64,000 bases of DNA, from assembly GCF_003751805.1 (NCBI RefSeq), contig NZ_RKHQ01000001.1:1178001-1242000 (forward strand). The letters run 5' to 3'. Below, piece after piece: positions 48,454 to 59,365 of this stretch. Source of the stretch: Salana multivorans (GTDB lineage Bacteria; Actinomycetota; Actinomycetes; Actinomycetales; Beutenbergiaceae). Both the position numbers and the translations under genes were made by a program. The notes beneath the pieces are model-generated. The model was not told where the DNA came from and did not search any database. It saw only the letters and a list, made by a program, of their open reading frames with translations. The stretch's first letter is position 1; the number at the start of each line of letters is the position of its first letter.

Positions 48454-49530
48454 ATGGCCACCACCAGCACCCCCGGCGCGGGCGACCTGTCGCTCGGCAT
48501 CCTGTCCTTCACCTCCTACCTCGAGGCCGGCGTCAGCGCCGCTCGGTCCCTCGAGGACGGGATCACCCTCTTCCAGCACGCCGAGGCCCTCGGCGTCGAC
48601 GGCGGCTGGCTGCGGGTGCGCCACTTCGAGCGCGCGCTGACCGGCGCGTTCCCCTACCTCGCGGCCCTGGCCCGGGAGACCCGCACGCTGCGCCTCGGCA
48701 CGGCCGTCGTGCCCATCGCCGGCGAGAGCCCCGTCCGCCTGGCCGAGGACGCCGCCACGGTCGACCTGCTCGCGCGGGGCCGGCTCGAGCTCGGCGTGAG
48801 CCACGGAATCCTCTCCCACGTCCCGGGTCTCGCCGCCGCATTCGAGGAGGCCTACGGCCACGGGGACCTCCAGGGGGAGGAGCCGCGAGCCGCCTGGGTG
48901 CTGCGCCGCTTCCTGCTCGGGATCTCCGGGGCCGAGCTCGCGAAGGTGCCCGACGACCTGCGCCTGCAGTTCACGCACGAGGGCGAGGGCCTGCGGATCT
49001 ACCCCAGCTCGCCGCGGCTGCCCGAGCGGATCTGGTACGGCTCCGGTCGCGCGGAGAGCGCCGTGCGGGCCGCCCAGCTCGGCCTCAACCTCCAGCTCTC
49101 GACCATCAACACGGCCACCCACGCCGAGGGCGTCGCCCGCCAGCAGGCGGAGATCCTCGACGCCTATCACGACGCGCTCGACCCGGCGGCGCTCGGCGTG
49201 CCGGACCCCCGTCCGCGCGAGGTCTCGATCAGCCGGTACGTGCTGGTGTGGACGTCCGACGCCGAGCGCGAGGCGCTCCTGGCGGCGGCCGAGCGACACA
49301 TCCCCGGGGTCACGGAGCGGTTCGGCGAGGGGTGGAAGGTCGGCACCGTCGACGAGGTGGTCGCCCAGCTCGAGCAGGACGCCGCACTGACACGCGCGCG
49401 CGAGCTGTTGCCGACGACCCTGCTCGCCAACCTGCCCTCCCAGCTCGGCCTCGACCTCACCGAGCGCCTCGTCGAGACCCTCGCCACGCGGGTGGCCCCG
49501 CGCCTGGGCTGGACGCCGGCGGGAGGCTGA
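48454..49530 (+). CDS. Luciferase-like flavin-dependent oxidoreductase (TetR-adjacent)
   Basis: A 358-residue LLM-family enzyme. It begins LSLGILSFTSYLE, then GGWLRVRHFE, TLRLGTAVVPIAGESPVRLAEDAATVDLLARGRLELGVSHG near residues 72-112, and IWYGSGRAESAVRAAQLGLNL. Parts of the protein run parallel to the LLM enzyme at 61.1 kb (GTAVVP, RLAEDxATVDxL, GGSSGRSLRWAAE versus GSGRAESAVRAAQ), suggesting a shared ancestor by duplication. It has its own leaderless-type promoter and converges with the DUF1684-ABC operon. Substrate unknown. Confidence 0.88.
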   Translation: MATTSTPGAGDLSLGILSFTSYLEAGVSAARSLEDGITLFQHAEALGVDGGWLRVRHFERALTGAFPYLAALARETRTLRLGTAVVPIAGESPVRLAEDAATVDLLARGRLELGVSHGILSHVPGLAAAFEEAYGHGDLQGEEPRAAWVLRRFLLGISGAELAKVPDDLRLQFTHEGEGLRIYPSSPRLPERIWYGSGRAESAVRAAQLGLNLQLSTINTATHAEGVARQQAEILDAYHDALDPAALGVPDPRPREVSISRYVLVWTSDAEREALLAAAERHIPGVTERFGEGWKVGTVDEVVAQLEQDAALTRARELLPTTLLANLPSQLGLDLTERLVETLATRVAPRLGWTPAGG

Positions 49531-49646
49531 GCCGACGCGCCGACGCGCGAGACGCCCGAGGGCCGGTGCAGCGAGTCCAGCTCGCCGCACCGGCCCTCGG
49601 GCGTCGGTCGGGCACCGTCGGTCCGCCCGCCGTCGGTCGCCGGCCG

Positions 49647-50606
49647 TCAGTCCGGCACGGCACCACCCAGGAGCTGCGGCCCCGGCAGCGCCGCGGGGCC
49701 GCCCGACGCGGGCGGCACGCCGGTTCGTCCGGACGGCGCCCGCTCCCCCGCGGTGACCGGGATGGGCAGCGCGTTCCCCGGCACGGGCGCTGGACAGGTG
49801 CCGTAGTCGGAGAAGGCGTACGGGTAGTTGACCGCGCGGTTGAGGTCGAGGACGCCGTGCCCGGTGTCCGGGTCGCCCTCGACGGCGACCGCGCGCCACG
49901 CGGCGCTCTCGGTCCCCGAGGTCGCGTCCGAGAACGAGACCGACCACGAGCCGTGCCGGCCCGTCGCGACGAGGCGGTGCTCCACCCCCCGCAGGACCAG
50001 GACGACCTCGCCGACGGCGCTGGCCCGCTGCGTGAGGCCGGGCGCCGCCGACCCCACGACCACCACGCGCGGCGCCGGGTACGGCTCGAGGCGGACCGGC
50101 AGGCGCCAGTCCGGGTCGTAGTCCCAGGTCGGCACGCCGGTGAAGTCGCGCAGCGCCGGCGCCGCTGGATCGCGCAGCCGCAGCCCGTAGTAGCCGCCGC
50201 GGCGCAGCACGTCGACGCGGACCCGGTCGCCGAACAGCGCGAACGGCTGGGCACCGCCCTCCTCGACGACGAGCGTCAGCTCACCGTCGAGGAGGACGGA
50301 GTCGTCCGACGGCCCGTCGCCCGGCCCCGAGCCGGAGCCGGAGCCGAGGAGCCGCAGCCCGTCCTCGGACGCGGCCCGCATGTGCAGAACGCCGTCGACC
50401 TCCCACCACGTCCCGGGCACCCGGCCGAGCCGGGCCGGCTCCTCGCCGACCCACTCCAGGCCCGCGACACTGAGCCAGTCGTGCGGCCGGGCGAGGGCCG
50501 TCTCCCGCGCGGCGCGGAACTCGCGCCACGCGGCCGCCAGCTCCTCGGGCTCCTCCCGCGCGCCCGGTGCCCCGGTCACGTCCCCGGTCTCCGTGTCGAT
50601 CGCCAT
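49647..50606 (-). CDS. DUF1684 protein co-encoded with the ABC importer
   Basis: A 319-residue soluble protein of the DUF1684 family. The typical WREFRAARETALARPHDWLSVAGLEWVGEEP start and the C-terminal LDLNRAVNYPYAFSDYGTCPAPVPGNALPIPVTAGE signature are present. The last 30 residues are Pro/Gly-rich. The ATG follows the substrate-binding protein stop by 1 nt, with AAGGAGAG as ribosome site, so it is translationally coupled to the importer. No enzyme activity is established for the family. Tight coupling here suggests it acts on or binds the imported compound. Confidence 0.82.
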   Translation of the reverse strand: MAIDTETGDVTGAPGAREEPEELAAAWREFRAARETALARPHDWLSVAGLEWVGEEPARLGRVPGTWWEVDGVLHMRAASEDGLRLLGSGSGSGPGDGPSDDSVLLDGELTLVVEEGGAQPFALFGDRVRVDVLRRGGYYGLRLRDPAAPALRDFTGVPTWDYDPDWRLPVRLEPYPAPRVVVVGSAAPGLTQRASAVGEVVLVLRGVEHRLVATGRHGSWSVSFSDATSGTESAAWRAVAVEGDPDTGHGVLDLNRAVNYPYAFSDYGTCPAPVPGNALPIPVTAGERAPSGRTGVPPASGGPAALPGPQLLGGAVPD

Positions 50607-50607
50607 G

Positions 50608-52323
50608 TCAGCTCTCCTTCCAGATGTCGTAGGCGCTCCCGAGCACACCGCCGGCCTCGTCGATCCTCACGCCGTGGACGCCGACGAGCGTGGCCACGCT
50701 GTCCTGCGGGACGTAGATCGGCAGCGAGTACGCGTTCGTCGCGATGTGCTGCTGGGCCTCGTGGTAGATCTCCGTCCGCTCGGCGACGTCGTTCGTCGCG
50801 GCCCCCCGGGCCAGCAGCTCGTCCAGCGCGGCGTCGTTGTACTTCCCGCGGGCCAGCGTCGCGTCCGTCCCGTAGAGGAAGATCAGCGGCTGCCCGGAGT
50901 CCGCGTCCCCGCGCGAGTTGTCGAAGATGCCGTACTCGTTGGCGTCCGCCTTCTCGGACGCCGTCCCCGCGTCGACCGGGAGGAACTGGAAGTCGATCCC
51001 GACGTTGTCCTTGAGGTTGGCCGAGATGGCCTGGCCGAGCAGCTCGCGGTTGTCGCGCAGGTAGGGCGCGGCGGCGTAGTCGATGATCGTGAGGCGCTGG
51101 CCGTCCTTGACGCGGTAGCCATCGGCGTCGCGCTCCGTCCAGCCGGCCTCGTCCAGCAGCGCGTTGGCCGCATCGACGTCGGTCGCGTAGGCGTCGGCGA
51201 CGGTCGGGTCGACGAACGGGGAGACCGACGAGACCGGCGCGAGGGCCCGCTCGACCTGACCGTGGTGGACTCCCTGGAGGACCGCGTCGAGGTCGACGCC
51301 GGCGATGAACGCCTGCCGGACGCGGATGTCGTCGAGCGGCGGCTGCGACACGTTGAAGTAGTAGCCGAAGGGAAGGCCGTTGTTGAGCACGCGCTGGTAG
51401 GTGAAGTCGGCCGAGTCCTCGAACAGCGGCACGTCGACCGACTGCACCCCGTCGATGAGGTCGACCTGGCCGGCCGTCAGGGCACCGGTCCTCGTGGCGG
51501 CCTCACCGAGGAAGCGGAACGTCACCGTGTCGAGGTAGGCCGGCCCGCTGTGGTCGGCGGCCTCCGGCGCCCAGTCGTAGTCGGCCCGGCTCGTCAGCAC
51601 GACGTCCTGGCCCGGCGTGTAGGACTCGAGCACGAACGGCCCGGCGCCCGCGACGTCGAGGCCGCCGGCCGCGAGGTTGCCGGCCGTCTCGAGGCTCGTC
51701 GGGGAGACCGGCGCGCCGTTGAGCGAGGCGAGGTAGTCGAGCAGGAACGCGTCCGGCTCGCCCAGCTCGATCACCACCGTGCGCTCGTCCGACGCCGAGA
51801 TGCCGGTGACGTTGCGGAGCGCGAAGACGGCGGCCGAGGAGTACCCCTCGGTCTCCCTGGCGTGGGTCAGGTTCGCCACCACCGCGGCCGCGTCGAGCTG
51901 GTCCCCGTCGGAGAAGGTCACCCCGTCGCGCAGGACGAGGGTGAGCTCCGTCTGGTCCGCGTCGTAGGCGTAGGACTCCGCCAGCCACGGGTCGTAGGTT
52001 CCGTCGGCGTTCTTGTAGAGGTAGGAGTCGAACAGGTTGCGCAGCAGCACCTTCGCCTTGTTCTGCCCGGAGGTCTGGGCGTTGAGCGTGAGCGGCTCGG
52101 TCTCGAGCGCCCACACGAGGTCGCCGCCCTCGACGGGCGTTCCGGCGGACGGGCTCTCGCTCCCCGCGCTGGAGGAGGTGGCGGCCGACGGGTCGTCAGA
52201 GGCGCCGGCGCCCGCGGAGCCGGTGCCGCTGCCGCAGGCTCCGAGCACGAGGGTGGCGGCCGTGAGCAGGGCGAGGCCGCCGAGCGATCGCCCGGGGAGG
52301 AGTGGTCGGGTGGAACGGGACAT
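50608..52323 (-). CDS. ABC transporter substrate-binding lipoprotein (peptide/nickel family)
   Basis: A 571-residue solute-binding protein of family 5 (DppA/OppA/NikA). It has a lipoprotein signal with Cys30 in VLGAC, a Ser/Ala-rich linker, then GGDLVWALETEPLTLNAQ, YDPWLAESYAYDAD, LTLVLRDGVTFSDGDQLDAAAVVANL (family signature) and a C-terminal IFLYGTDATLARGKYNDAALDELL segment. The ATG has AAGGAG upstream. It lies 77 nt downstream of the ATPase gene, last but one in the operon. Family members bind peptides, nickel chelates, glutathione or opines; the ligand here is unknown but is presumably the substrate of the divergent flavin enzymes. Confidence 0.92.
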   Translation of the reverse strand: MSRSTRPLLPGRSLGGLALLTAATLVLGACGSGTGSAGAGASDDPSAATSSSAGSESPSAGTPVEGGDLVWALETEPLTLNAQTSGQNKAKVLLRNLFDSYLYKNADGTYDPWLAESYAYDADQTELTLVLRDGVTFSDGDQLDAAAVVANLTHARETEGYSSAAVFALRNVTGISASDERTVVIELGEPDAFLLDYLASLNGAPVSPTSLETAGNLAAGGLDVAGAGPFVLESYTPGQDVVLTSRADYDWAPEAADHSGPAYLDTVTFRFLGEAATRTGALTAGQVDLIDGVQSVDVPLFEDSADFTYQRVLNNGLPFGYYFNVSQPPLDDIRVRQAFIAGVDLDAVLQGVHHGQVERALAPVSSVSPFVDPTVADAYATDVDAANALLDEAGWTERDADGYRVKDGQRLTIIDYAAAPYLRDNRELLGQAISANLKDNVGIDFQFLPVDAGTASEKADANEYGIFDNSRGDADSGQPLIFLYGTDATLARGKYNDAALDELLARGAATNDVAERTEIYHEAQQHIATNAYSLPIYVPQDSVATLVGVHGVRIDEAGGVLGSAYDIWKES

Positions 52324-52400
52324 GGGATCTCCTTGGTGACGAGTGGTGGGGTACATCGGGATCGAGGGGTCGTTCGGGTCGAGGGGTTCGGTCGAGGTGC

Positions 52401-54028
<1,628 letters not shown>

Positions 54029-54032
<4 letters not shown>

Positions 54033-55006
54033 GCCGCCACCCGCTCGAGGTGGCGCTGGATCGCGCGGCCGAGCACCGTCGCGGAGACGACGGTGGCGAC
54101 GACGGCGAGGCCGGGGAAGACCGCACCCCACCAGGCCACGCGCAGGTAGTTGCGGTTCTCCGCCAGCATGGCGCCCCACTCGGGCGTCGGTGGTTGCGGG
54201 CCGAGACCGAGGAAGCTCAGGCCGGCGGCGCCGATGATCGCGCCGCCGAGACCGATCGTGGCGAGCACGGGCACCGCGGTGAGCGCGTTCGGCAGCACGT
54301 GGCGGGTGGCGAGCCGGAGGCCGCTCAGCCCGAAGGTGCGGGCCTGCTCGACGTAGCCGGACGTGCGCACGAGCTGGGTCTGGGCACGCACGACGCGGGC
54401 GAACCGCGGGATGCCGGCCACCCCGATCGCGACGATGAGGTTGCCGACGCCGGGGCCGGTGAAGGCGATGAGGACGAGAGCGAGCAGGATCTCCGGGAAG
54501 GCGGCGAGGACGTCGACGGCGCGCGCGACGACGGTGTCGACGGCGCGGTTGCCGCTCCCGGCGACGAGGCCGAGCAGCACGCCGCCGGCCGCCGCGAGCG
54601 CGGTGGCCGCCACCCCGATGGTGAGCGAGTAGCGGGTGCCGTGGATGATCCGCGCCAGGACGTCCCGCCCGAGCGAGTCGGTCCCGGCCGGGTGCTCCCC
54701 GCCGGGGGGCTGGAGCGTGGCGAGCGGATCGGCCGCGAGCGGGTCGACAGCGGTCAGCAGCCGCGGCGCGAGCGCGGCGAGGAGGACGAACGCGAGCACG
54801 AGCGCCGCGGCGAGGCCGCCCCAGCCGAGGACGGGGATCCGGACGGAGCCGACGGCTCGGACGGACCGGCGCCACCGGCCGGACGCTCCCGACCGGGATG
54901 CGGTGGCGGCCTCGGCCGCCCGGGGCGCCGGGTCGGTCGCGCCGTCGGCCGGGCTCGCGGAGGGGACCGACGGGGAGTCGGCGGAGGGTCGGACGAGGGT
55001 CGTCAT
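54029..55006 (-). CDS. ABC importer permease (DppC type)
   Basis: A 325-residue inner-membrane permease with a 50-residue low-complexity N-terminus, a first helix near residues 62-83, then the BPD transport domain. The DppC-type marks are GTDSLGRDVLARIIHGTRYSL and the EAA loop EQARTFGLSGLRLATRHVLPNAL. The ATG overlaps the DppB-type permease stop. The N-terminal extension is lineage-specific. Substrate follows from the binding protein and is unknown. Confidence 0.94.
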
Positions 55007-56052
55007 CGGGACGCGCCTTCCGGGAGGGGGTCGGGCTCGAGGCCCGGGACGGAGGAGGAGGGGGCCGAGCCAGCGACGACCACGGCCGTCGTCGCCGTCG
55101 CGGCGGGCCGAGCCGCCCGACGGCTCCGGCCGGAGGCGACCCTGAGCCGCGGGTCGAGGACGAGGCTGAGCAGGTCGACCGCGGTGGAGACGATCACGAA
55201 GGTCGCGGCCGCGACGAGACCGACGCCGAGCACCACGGGCAGGTCCTTGGCGTAGACGGCCTCGACCGTGATGCCGCCGAGACCGGGTCGGCCGAAGACC
55301 TGCTCGACGATGACGGCGCCGCCCAGGAGCGAGCCGACGACGATCCCGGCGATCTGCAGCCCGGGCAGGCTGGCGTGCCGGAGGGCGTGGCGGGAGCGGA
55401 CCTGGAGCTGGGACAGCCCGCGCGACCGGGCGGTGAGCGCGAACGGTTCGTGCAGCGCGCGGTCCAGCCCCTCCCGCAGCACCTGGGAGAGCAGGCCAGC
55501 GATGGGGATGGCGAGGGCGAGCGCCGGGAGCGCGAGCGAGCGCCAGCCGTTGCCGCCCGAGACCGAGAACCAGCCGAGCTGGAAGGCGAAGACGGCCAGC
55601 AGCACGATCCCGATCCAGAACGACGGGATGGACAGGAGGACCAGCTCGGCGCCCGAGGCGATGCGGCGCACGATGCCGCCGCGGCCGGAGGTCAGGACGG
55701 CGACCGTCAGGGCGATGGCGACCGCGAGCCCGAAGGCGGTGAAGGTGAGCAGCACGGTCGAGCCGAGCTGTTCGCCGAGGACGTCGACCACCGGACGACG
55801 CAGCTGGTAGGACGTGCCGAGGTCGCCCCGCAGCAGGCCGAGCACGTAGGCCGCGTACTGCACGAGGAGCGGGCGGTCCAGGCCCCAGAGGGCCGTGACC
55901 TCGGCCCGGAGCCGTTCGTTGCCGCGGTCCTCCCCGAGCAGCAGGTCGACGGTGTGGCCGGGCGAGGCGTAGACGGCGAGGAACGTCGCGGTCACGGCCG
56001 CGAGCAGCACGATCGCCGAGGTCGACAGACGCGTGAGCACGAGTCGGAGCAC
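55003..56052 (-). CDS. ABC importer permease (DppB type)
   Basis: The 349-residue permease starts with the typical LRLVLTRLSTSAIVLLAAVTATFLAVYASPG helix and carries the EAA loop ARSRGLSQLQVRSRHALRHASLPGL and the ending VDLLSLVLDPRLR, both diagnostic of DppB. A 40-residue Ala/Ser/Pro tail follows. The GTG start has AAGGAGG 7 nt upstream. It is the first gene of the minus-strand importer operon and diverges from the flavin-enzyme operon across a 252-nt region. Confidence 0.94.
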   Translation of the reverse strand: MLRLVLTRLSTSAIVLLAAVTATFLAVYASPGHTVDLLLGEDRGNERLRAEVTALWGLDRPLLVQYAAYVLGLLRGDLGTSYQLRRPVVDVLGEQLGSTVLLTFTAFGLAVAIALTVAVLTSGRGGIVRRIASGAELVLLSIPSFWIGIVLLAVFAFQLGWFSVSGGNGWRSLALPALALAIPIAGLLSQVLREGLDRALHEPFALTARSRGLSQLQVRSRHALRHASLPGLQIAGIVVGSLLGGAVIVEQVFGRPGLGGITVEAVYAKDLPVVLGVGLVAAATFVIVSTAVDLLSLVLDPRLRVASGRSRRAARPAATATTAVVVAGSAPSSSVPGLEPDPLPEGASR

Positions 56053-56304
56053 GGCGGAACCTCCTTTCGTTGGTGGGGGATGGGCGGGGACGCTACGGAG
56101 GGCTCGGACGACCTCCGAGAGGCCCCGCGTGCGTCCCGAGGAGTGAGACGCGTCTCGCGAGGCGGCGGCCGGAGATGCTCCGGAGCCCACCCACCCGTCT
56201 CGGACTCTGAGACCGCCTGGAGCCCCGGGCCGGGTCCGGCGGACGCGTGGTTTCGTCCCCGGCAAGCCCAGCTCGACCCCTCCCCCCGAATCCCGGAGCC
56301 CCCG
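56053..56304. promoter_or_regulatory. Divergent control region of the importer and flavin-enzyme operons
   Basis: It holds the perfect 12-bp palindrome GAGACGCGTCTC (56145-56156) and an inverted repeat of the same GTCTC/GAGAC half-sites (56197-56201 and 56209-56213). The shared half-site suggests two binding positions for one regulator. No regulator gene is adjacent. I do not see a clear SAM riboswitch. Confidence 0.45.
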
Positions 56305-57408
56305 ATGTCCTCTCGACCCCTGGTCCTCGCCGTCGATCTCGACGGCAGCGGAGCCCATCCCGCCGCATGGCGTGCCGGGTCGGACGCCCCCGACGCCGTG
56401 CTCGACCCCGCGGTGCTGCGACGACGCGTGCTCGCCGCTGAGAACGGCGGGTTCACGCTCGTCACGCTCGACGACGCGCTCACCACGACACAGGCGACCG
56501 TGTCGTCCGGCGCCGTCGCCGCCCGCCTCGACGGCGTCGTGCGCGCCGCCTTCGTCTCCCAGCTCACGACACGGGTCGGGCTGGCCCCCCGCGTCGACCC
56601 CCGCGGGGCCGAGCCGTTCCATCTCGCCGCGCAGCTCGCGTCGCTCGACATCGCCTCGCTCGGCCGGGCCGGCTGGGTCGTGGGGGACGCGGACCAGCCC
56701 GGCCTGGCCGACGCCATCGACCGCGTCGTGCCCGAGCTGCCGGCCGACCGGGAGCTGGAGGTCGCCGACGTCGTGCGGACGGTGCGCCGGCTCTGGGACT
56801 CCTGGGAGGACGACGCCGTCATCAAGGACGTGGCGACCGGGCGGTACGTCGATCGGGACCGCATCCACGACGTGGCGGTGACGACGCCGACGTTCGCCGT
56901 CGCCGGCGCCTCCATCACCCCGCGTCCCCCGCAGGGTCACGTCGTCGTCATCGCCCCGGACACCGTGCTCGACCCGGCGACCGCCGACGTGAGCCTCGTC
57001 GGCGGCGCCGACGTCGCGGAGGTCGTCGAGCGGGCCGTCGCGGCGCGCGGCGCGGGCGCGCCCCGCGTGCTGGCCGACGTCGAGGTCCTGCTCGACGCCG
57101 ACACCTCCTGCGCCGCACGTCTCGCGGCGCTGGACGCCGACGCCGAGTGGACGCCGACCGACGCGCTGCGCTTCGTCGGCTCCCCGTTCGGGCTGCTCCT
57201 GCTCGCGGAGCAGCTCGCCGAGGCCGTCGACGGGATCCGCCTGCACCCGGCCGTCGTCGGCACCGACCTGCCCGTGCTGACCCGGTTCGTCCTGCCGCGG
57301 CTGTTCGCCACCCGGATCGCCCGCGCCCCCCGGCTGGCGCAGACCCTGCGCGGCGCGCTCGACCTGCCCCGTCCCGAGAACGTCTTCACCCAGGAGGAAG
57401 CCGCATGA
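56305..57408 (+). CDS. LLM-like flavoprotein, divergent (first gene of operon)
   Basis: A 367-residue protein that follows the luciferase-like fold only loosely: LVLAVDLDGSGAHPAAWR at the start, GGFTLVTLDDAL, a central VGLAPRVDPRGAEPFHLAAQLASLDIASLGRAGWVVG run and DAVIKDVATGRYVDRDRIHDV. The last resembles the WDSWEDDAVxxD segment of NtaA/SnaA-type monooxygenases. The C-terminal third is unlike the canonical LLMs. GGAG lies 6 nt before the ATG, and its stop overlaps the next gene (ATGA). It may be a non-catalytic or specialised partner of the NtaA-type enzyme that follows. Confidence 0.72.
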   Translation: MSSRPLVLAVDLDGSGAHPAAWRAGSDAPDAVLDPAVLRRRVLAAENGGFTLVTLDDALTTTQATVSSGAVAARLDGVVRAAFVSQLTTRVGLAPRVDPRGAEPFHLAAQLASLDIASLGRAGWVVGDADQPGLADAIDRVVPELPADRELEVADVVRTVRRLWDSWEDDAVIKDVATGRYVDRDRIHDVAVTTPTFAVAGASITPRPPQGHVVVIAPDTVLDPATADVSLVGGADVAEVVERAVAARGAGAPRVLADVEVLLDADTSCAARLAALDADAEWTPTDALRFVGSPFGLLLLAEQLAEAVDGIRLHPAVVGTDLPVLTRFVLPRLFATRIARAPRLAQTLRGALDLPRPENVFTQEEAA

Positions 57409-58835
57409 GCGCCTCGGCCCGACCACCCGACCGCGACCACCCGATCACGCGCCCGACCGCGACCGTGCACCTCGGAGTCTTCTTCCAGGGCGTCAACCAC
57501 CACACGGTCTGGTCCGATCCCCGGTCCGGCTCGCAGACCGACTTCAGCTCGTTCCGGCGGCTGGCCGAGACGGCAGAACGCGGCCTGTTCGACGCGTTCT
57601 TCCTCGGCGAGGGGCTCCGGCTGCGGGAGACCAACGGGGCCCTGCACGACCTCGACGTCGTCGGCCGTCCGGACGCGATCACCCAGCTGAGCGCCCTCGC
57701 GGCCGTCACCTCGCGGATCGGTCTCGTCGCCACCCAGAACACCACCTACAACGACCCGGCCGACCTCGCGCGCCGCCTGGCGAGCCTCGACGTCCTGTCC
57801 GGCGGACGCGCCGCGTGGAACGTCGTCACCACCGACAACGCATGGACCGGCGCCAACTTCCGCCGCGGCGGCTACCTCGACCACGCCGACCGCTACGTCC
57901 GCGCCGCCGAGTTCGTCCGCGCCGCGCGTGCGATCTGGGACTCCTTCGCCGACGACGCGATCGCCACCACGACCCGGGAGCCGTCCTGGTCCCGGCCCGG
58001 CGCCATCACGCCCGTCGCCTTCTCCGGCGCCACCGTCAGCACCCACGTGACGCCGACCGTCCCGCGCTCGCCCCAGGGACACCCCGTGATCTTCCAGGCG
58101 GGCGACTCGCCGGCCGGTCGGACGTTCGCCGCCGAGCACGCGGACGTCATCTTCTCGTCCCACGGCAGCGACCTCGACGACGCGCTGGCGTTCGCCCGCG
58201 ACGTCCGTCGGCGCGTCGCGGCGGCCGGTCGCCCACGCGACGACGTGAAGATCCTGCCCGGGACGTCGTTCGTCCTCGGGGACACCGAGGCGGAGGCCCG
58301 GGAGCTGGCGACCTGGCTGGTCCGGGAGCAGATCAGCGGCGCCACCGCGCTGTCGATCCTCAGCCACATCTGGGGCGAGGACCTCTCCCAGCTCGACCCG
58401 GACGGGCCGCTCCCCGACCACGACCCGGCGCCGCGCGAGCTGTCCCGCACCCGCGGGACGGGCGCCGCGCAGGGCGACCCGGCAGGTCTCGCGCGGCGGC
58501 TGCGCTCGCACGCGGAGGAGCTGGGCCTGTCGATCCGCGAGGCCGTCATCGCCACCGACCGCCGTCCGGCCTTCGTCGGGACGCCGAGCTCCGTGGCCGA
58601 CCGGCTGGTCCGGTTCGTCCGCACCGGGGCCGTCGACGGCTTCAACGTCTCCCCGTGGCTCGTCCCGGACGGCCTCGACGAGGTCGTCGACCGGCTCGTG
58701 CCCGAGCTCCAGGAGCGCGCGGCCTACCCCACCGAGTACGTCGGGACGACCCTGCGCGAGCACCTCGGCCTGCGCAGCTCCCGCGACGTGCACGGGGCGC
58801 GGGACGCCATCCAGCGCACGGTGGTCGGCGCATGA
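57405..58835 (+). CDS. NtaA/SnaA/DszA-family FMNH2-dependent monooxygenase
   Basis: A 476-residue enzyme of the nitrilotriacetate/dibenzothiophene-sulfone/pristinamycin monooxygenase group. Family marks are LGVFFQGVNHHTVW at the start, FDAFFLGEGLRLRE, SRIGLVATQNTTYNDPADLARRLASLDVLSGGRAAWNVVTT near residues 105-146, the SPQGHPVIFQAGDSPAGRTFAAEHAD run and FVGTPSSVADRLVRFV. These enzymes take reduced FMN from a separate reductase and oxidise C-N or C-S bonds. The SsuE-type reductase encoded next, overlapping by ATGA, fits that need. Substrate unknown. Confidence 0.92.
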   Translation: MSASARPPDRDHPITRPTATVHLGVFFQGVNHHTVWSDPRSGSQTDFSSFRRLAETAERGLFDAFFLGEGLRLRETNGALHDLDVVGRPDAITQLSALAAVTSRIGLVATQNTTYNDPADLARRLASLDVLSGGRAAWNVVTTDNAWTGANFRRGGYLDHADRYVRAAEFVRAARAIWDSFADDAIATTTREPSWSRPGAITPVAFSGATVSTHVTPTVPRSPQGHPVIFQAGDSPAGRTFAAEHADVIFSSHGSDLDDALAFARDVRRRVAAAGRPRDDVKILPGTSFVLGDTEAEARELATWLVREQISGATALSILSHIWGEDLSQLDPDGPLPDHDPAPRELSRTRGTGAAQGDPAGLARRLRSHAEELGLSIREAVIATDRRPAFVGTPSSVADRLVRFVRTGAVDGFNVSPWLVPDGLDEVVDRLVPELQERAAYPTEYVGTTLREHLGLRSSRDVHGARDAIQRTVVGA

Positions 58836-59365
58836 GCATCCTCGTCCTGTCCGGAAACCCCCGCCCGGCCTCGCGCACGAGCGCCGTCGCGACCGACCTC
58901 GCCCGCGAGCTCGCCGGCCCGCTCGGCCTCGGGGAGATCGACGTCGTCGAGCTGGCCGACATCGCCGCCGAGGTCCTCGTGGGCGGCGCGGGCCTGGCGG
59001 CCGCCCGCGCTCGGGTGCTGGCGGCCCGGCTCGTGGTCGTCGCCACCCCCGTCTACAAGGGGTCCTACACCGGGCTGCTCAAGTCGTTCCTCGACACCTT
59101 CGACGGCGGCGAGCTGTCCGGCGTGACCGCCGTCGGGGTCGTGGTCGCGGGCCAGGACGGGCACCTGCACGCCGGCGAGAGCCACCTGCGGCCGGTGCTG
59201 CTGGAGCTCGGCGCGCGCGTTCCCGCGCCCGCCGTCGCGCTGGCGCAGCGCGACGTCGCCGAGCGCGGGCCGGTGCTCGCGAGCTGGGCCCGGCGCAACC
59301 TCGCCTCGCTGCGCGGGGCGCTCGATGACGCCTCGCCCGACGCGACACCGGGGGTCGCCCCGTGA
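58832..59365 (+). CDS. NAD(P)H-dependent FMN reductase (SsuE/MsuE family)
   Basis: A 177-residue flavodoxin-fold reductase that supplies FMNH2 to the luciferase-like enzymes. It begins SGNPRPASRTSAVATDLA, the phosphate-binding loop of the NADPH-dependent FMN reductases, and has ATPVYKGSYTGLLKSFLDTFD near residues 71-91, the signature of SsuE/MsuE reductases used in sulfonate scavenging. It overlaps both the preceding monooxygenase and the following flavin reductase. Its family is the main reason to suspect an organosulfur substrate for the locus. Confidence 0.92.
   Translation: MSILVLSGNPRPASRTSAVATDLARELAGPLGLGEIDVVELADIAAEVLVGGAGLAAARARVLAARLVVVATPVYKGSYTGLLKSFLDTFDGGELSGVTAVGVVVAGQDGHLHAGESHLRPVLLELGARVPAPAVALAQRDVAERGPVLASWARRNLASLRGALDDASPDATPGVAP

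Noticed and set aside
56197-56300. Possible SAM riboswitch upstream of the flavin-enzyme operon
   Set aside because: GC-rich stems exist, but the conserved core of the SAM-I/IV type (including GGCAACC) is not present.
54898-56304. Upstream extension of the frame of the first flavin-enzyme gene
   Set aside because: It runs antisense through the permease genes with low-complexity sequence; the ATG at 56305 has a ribosome site.
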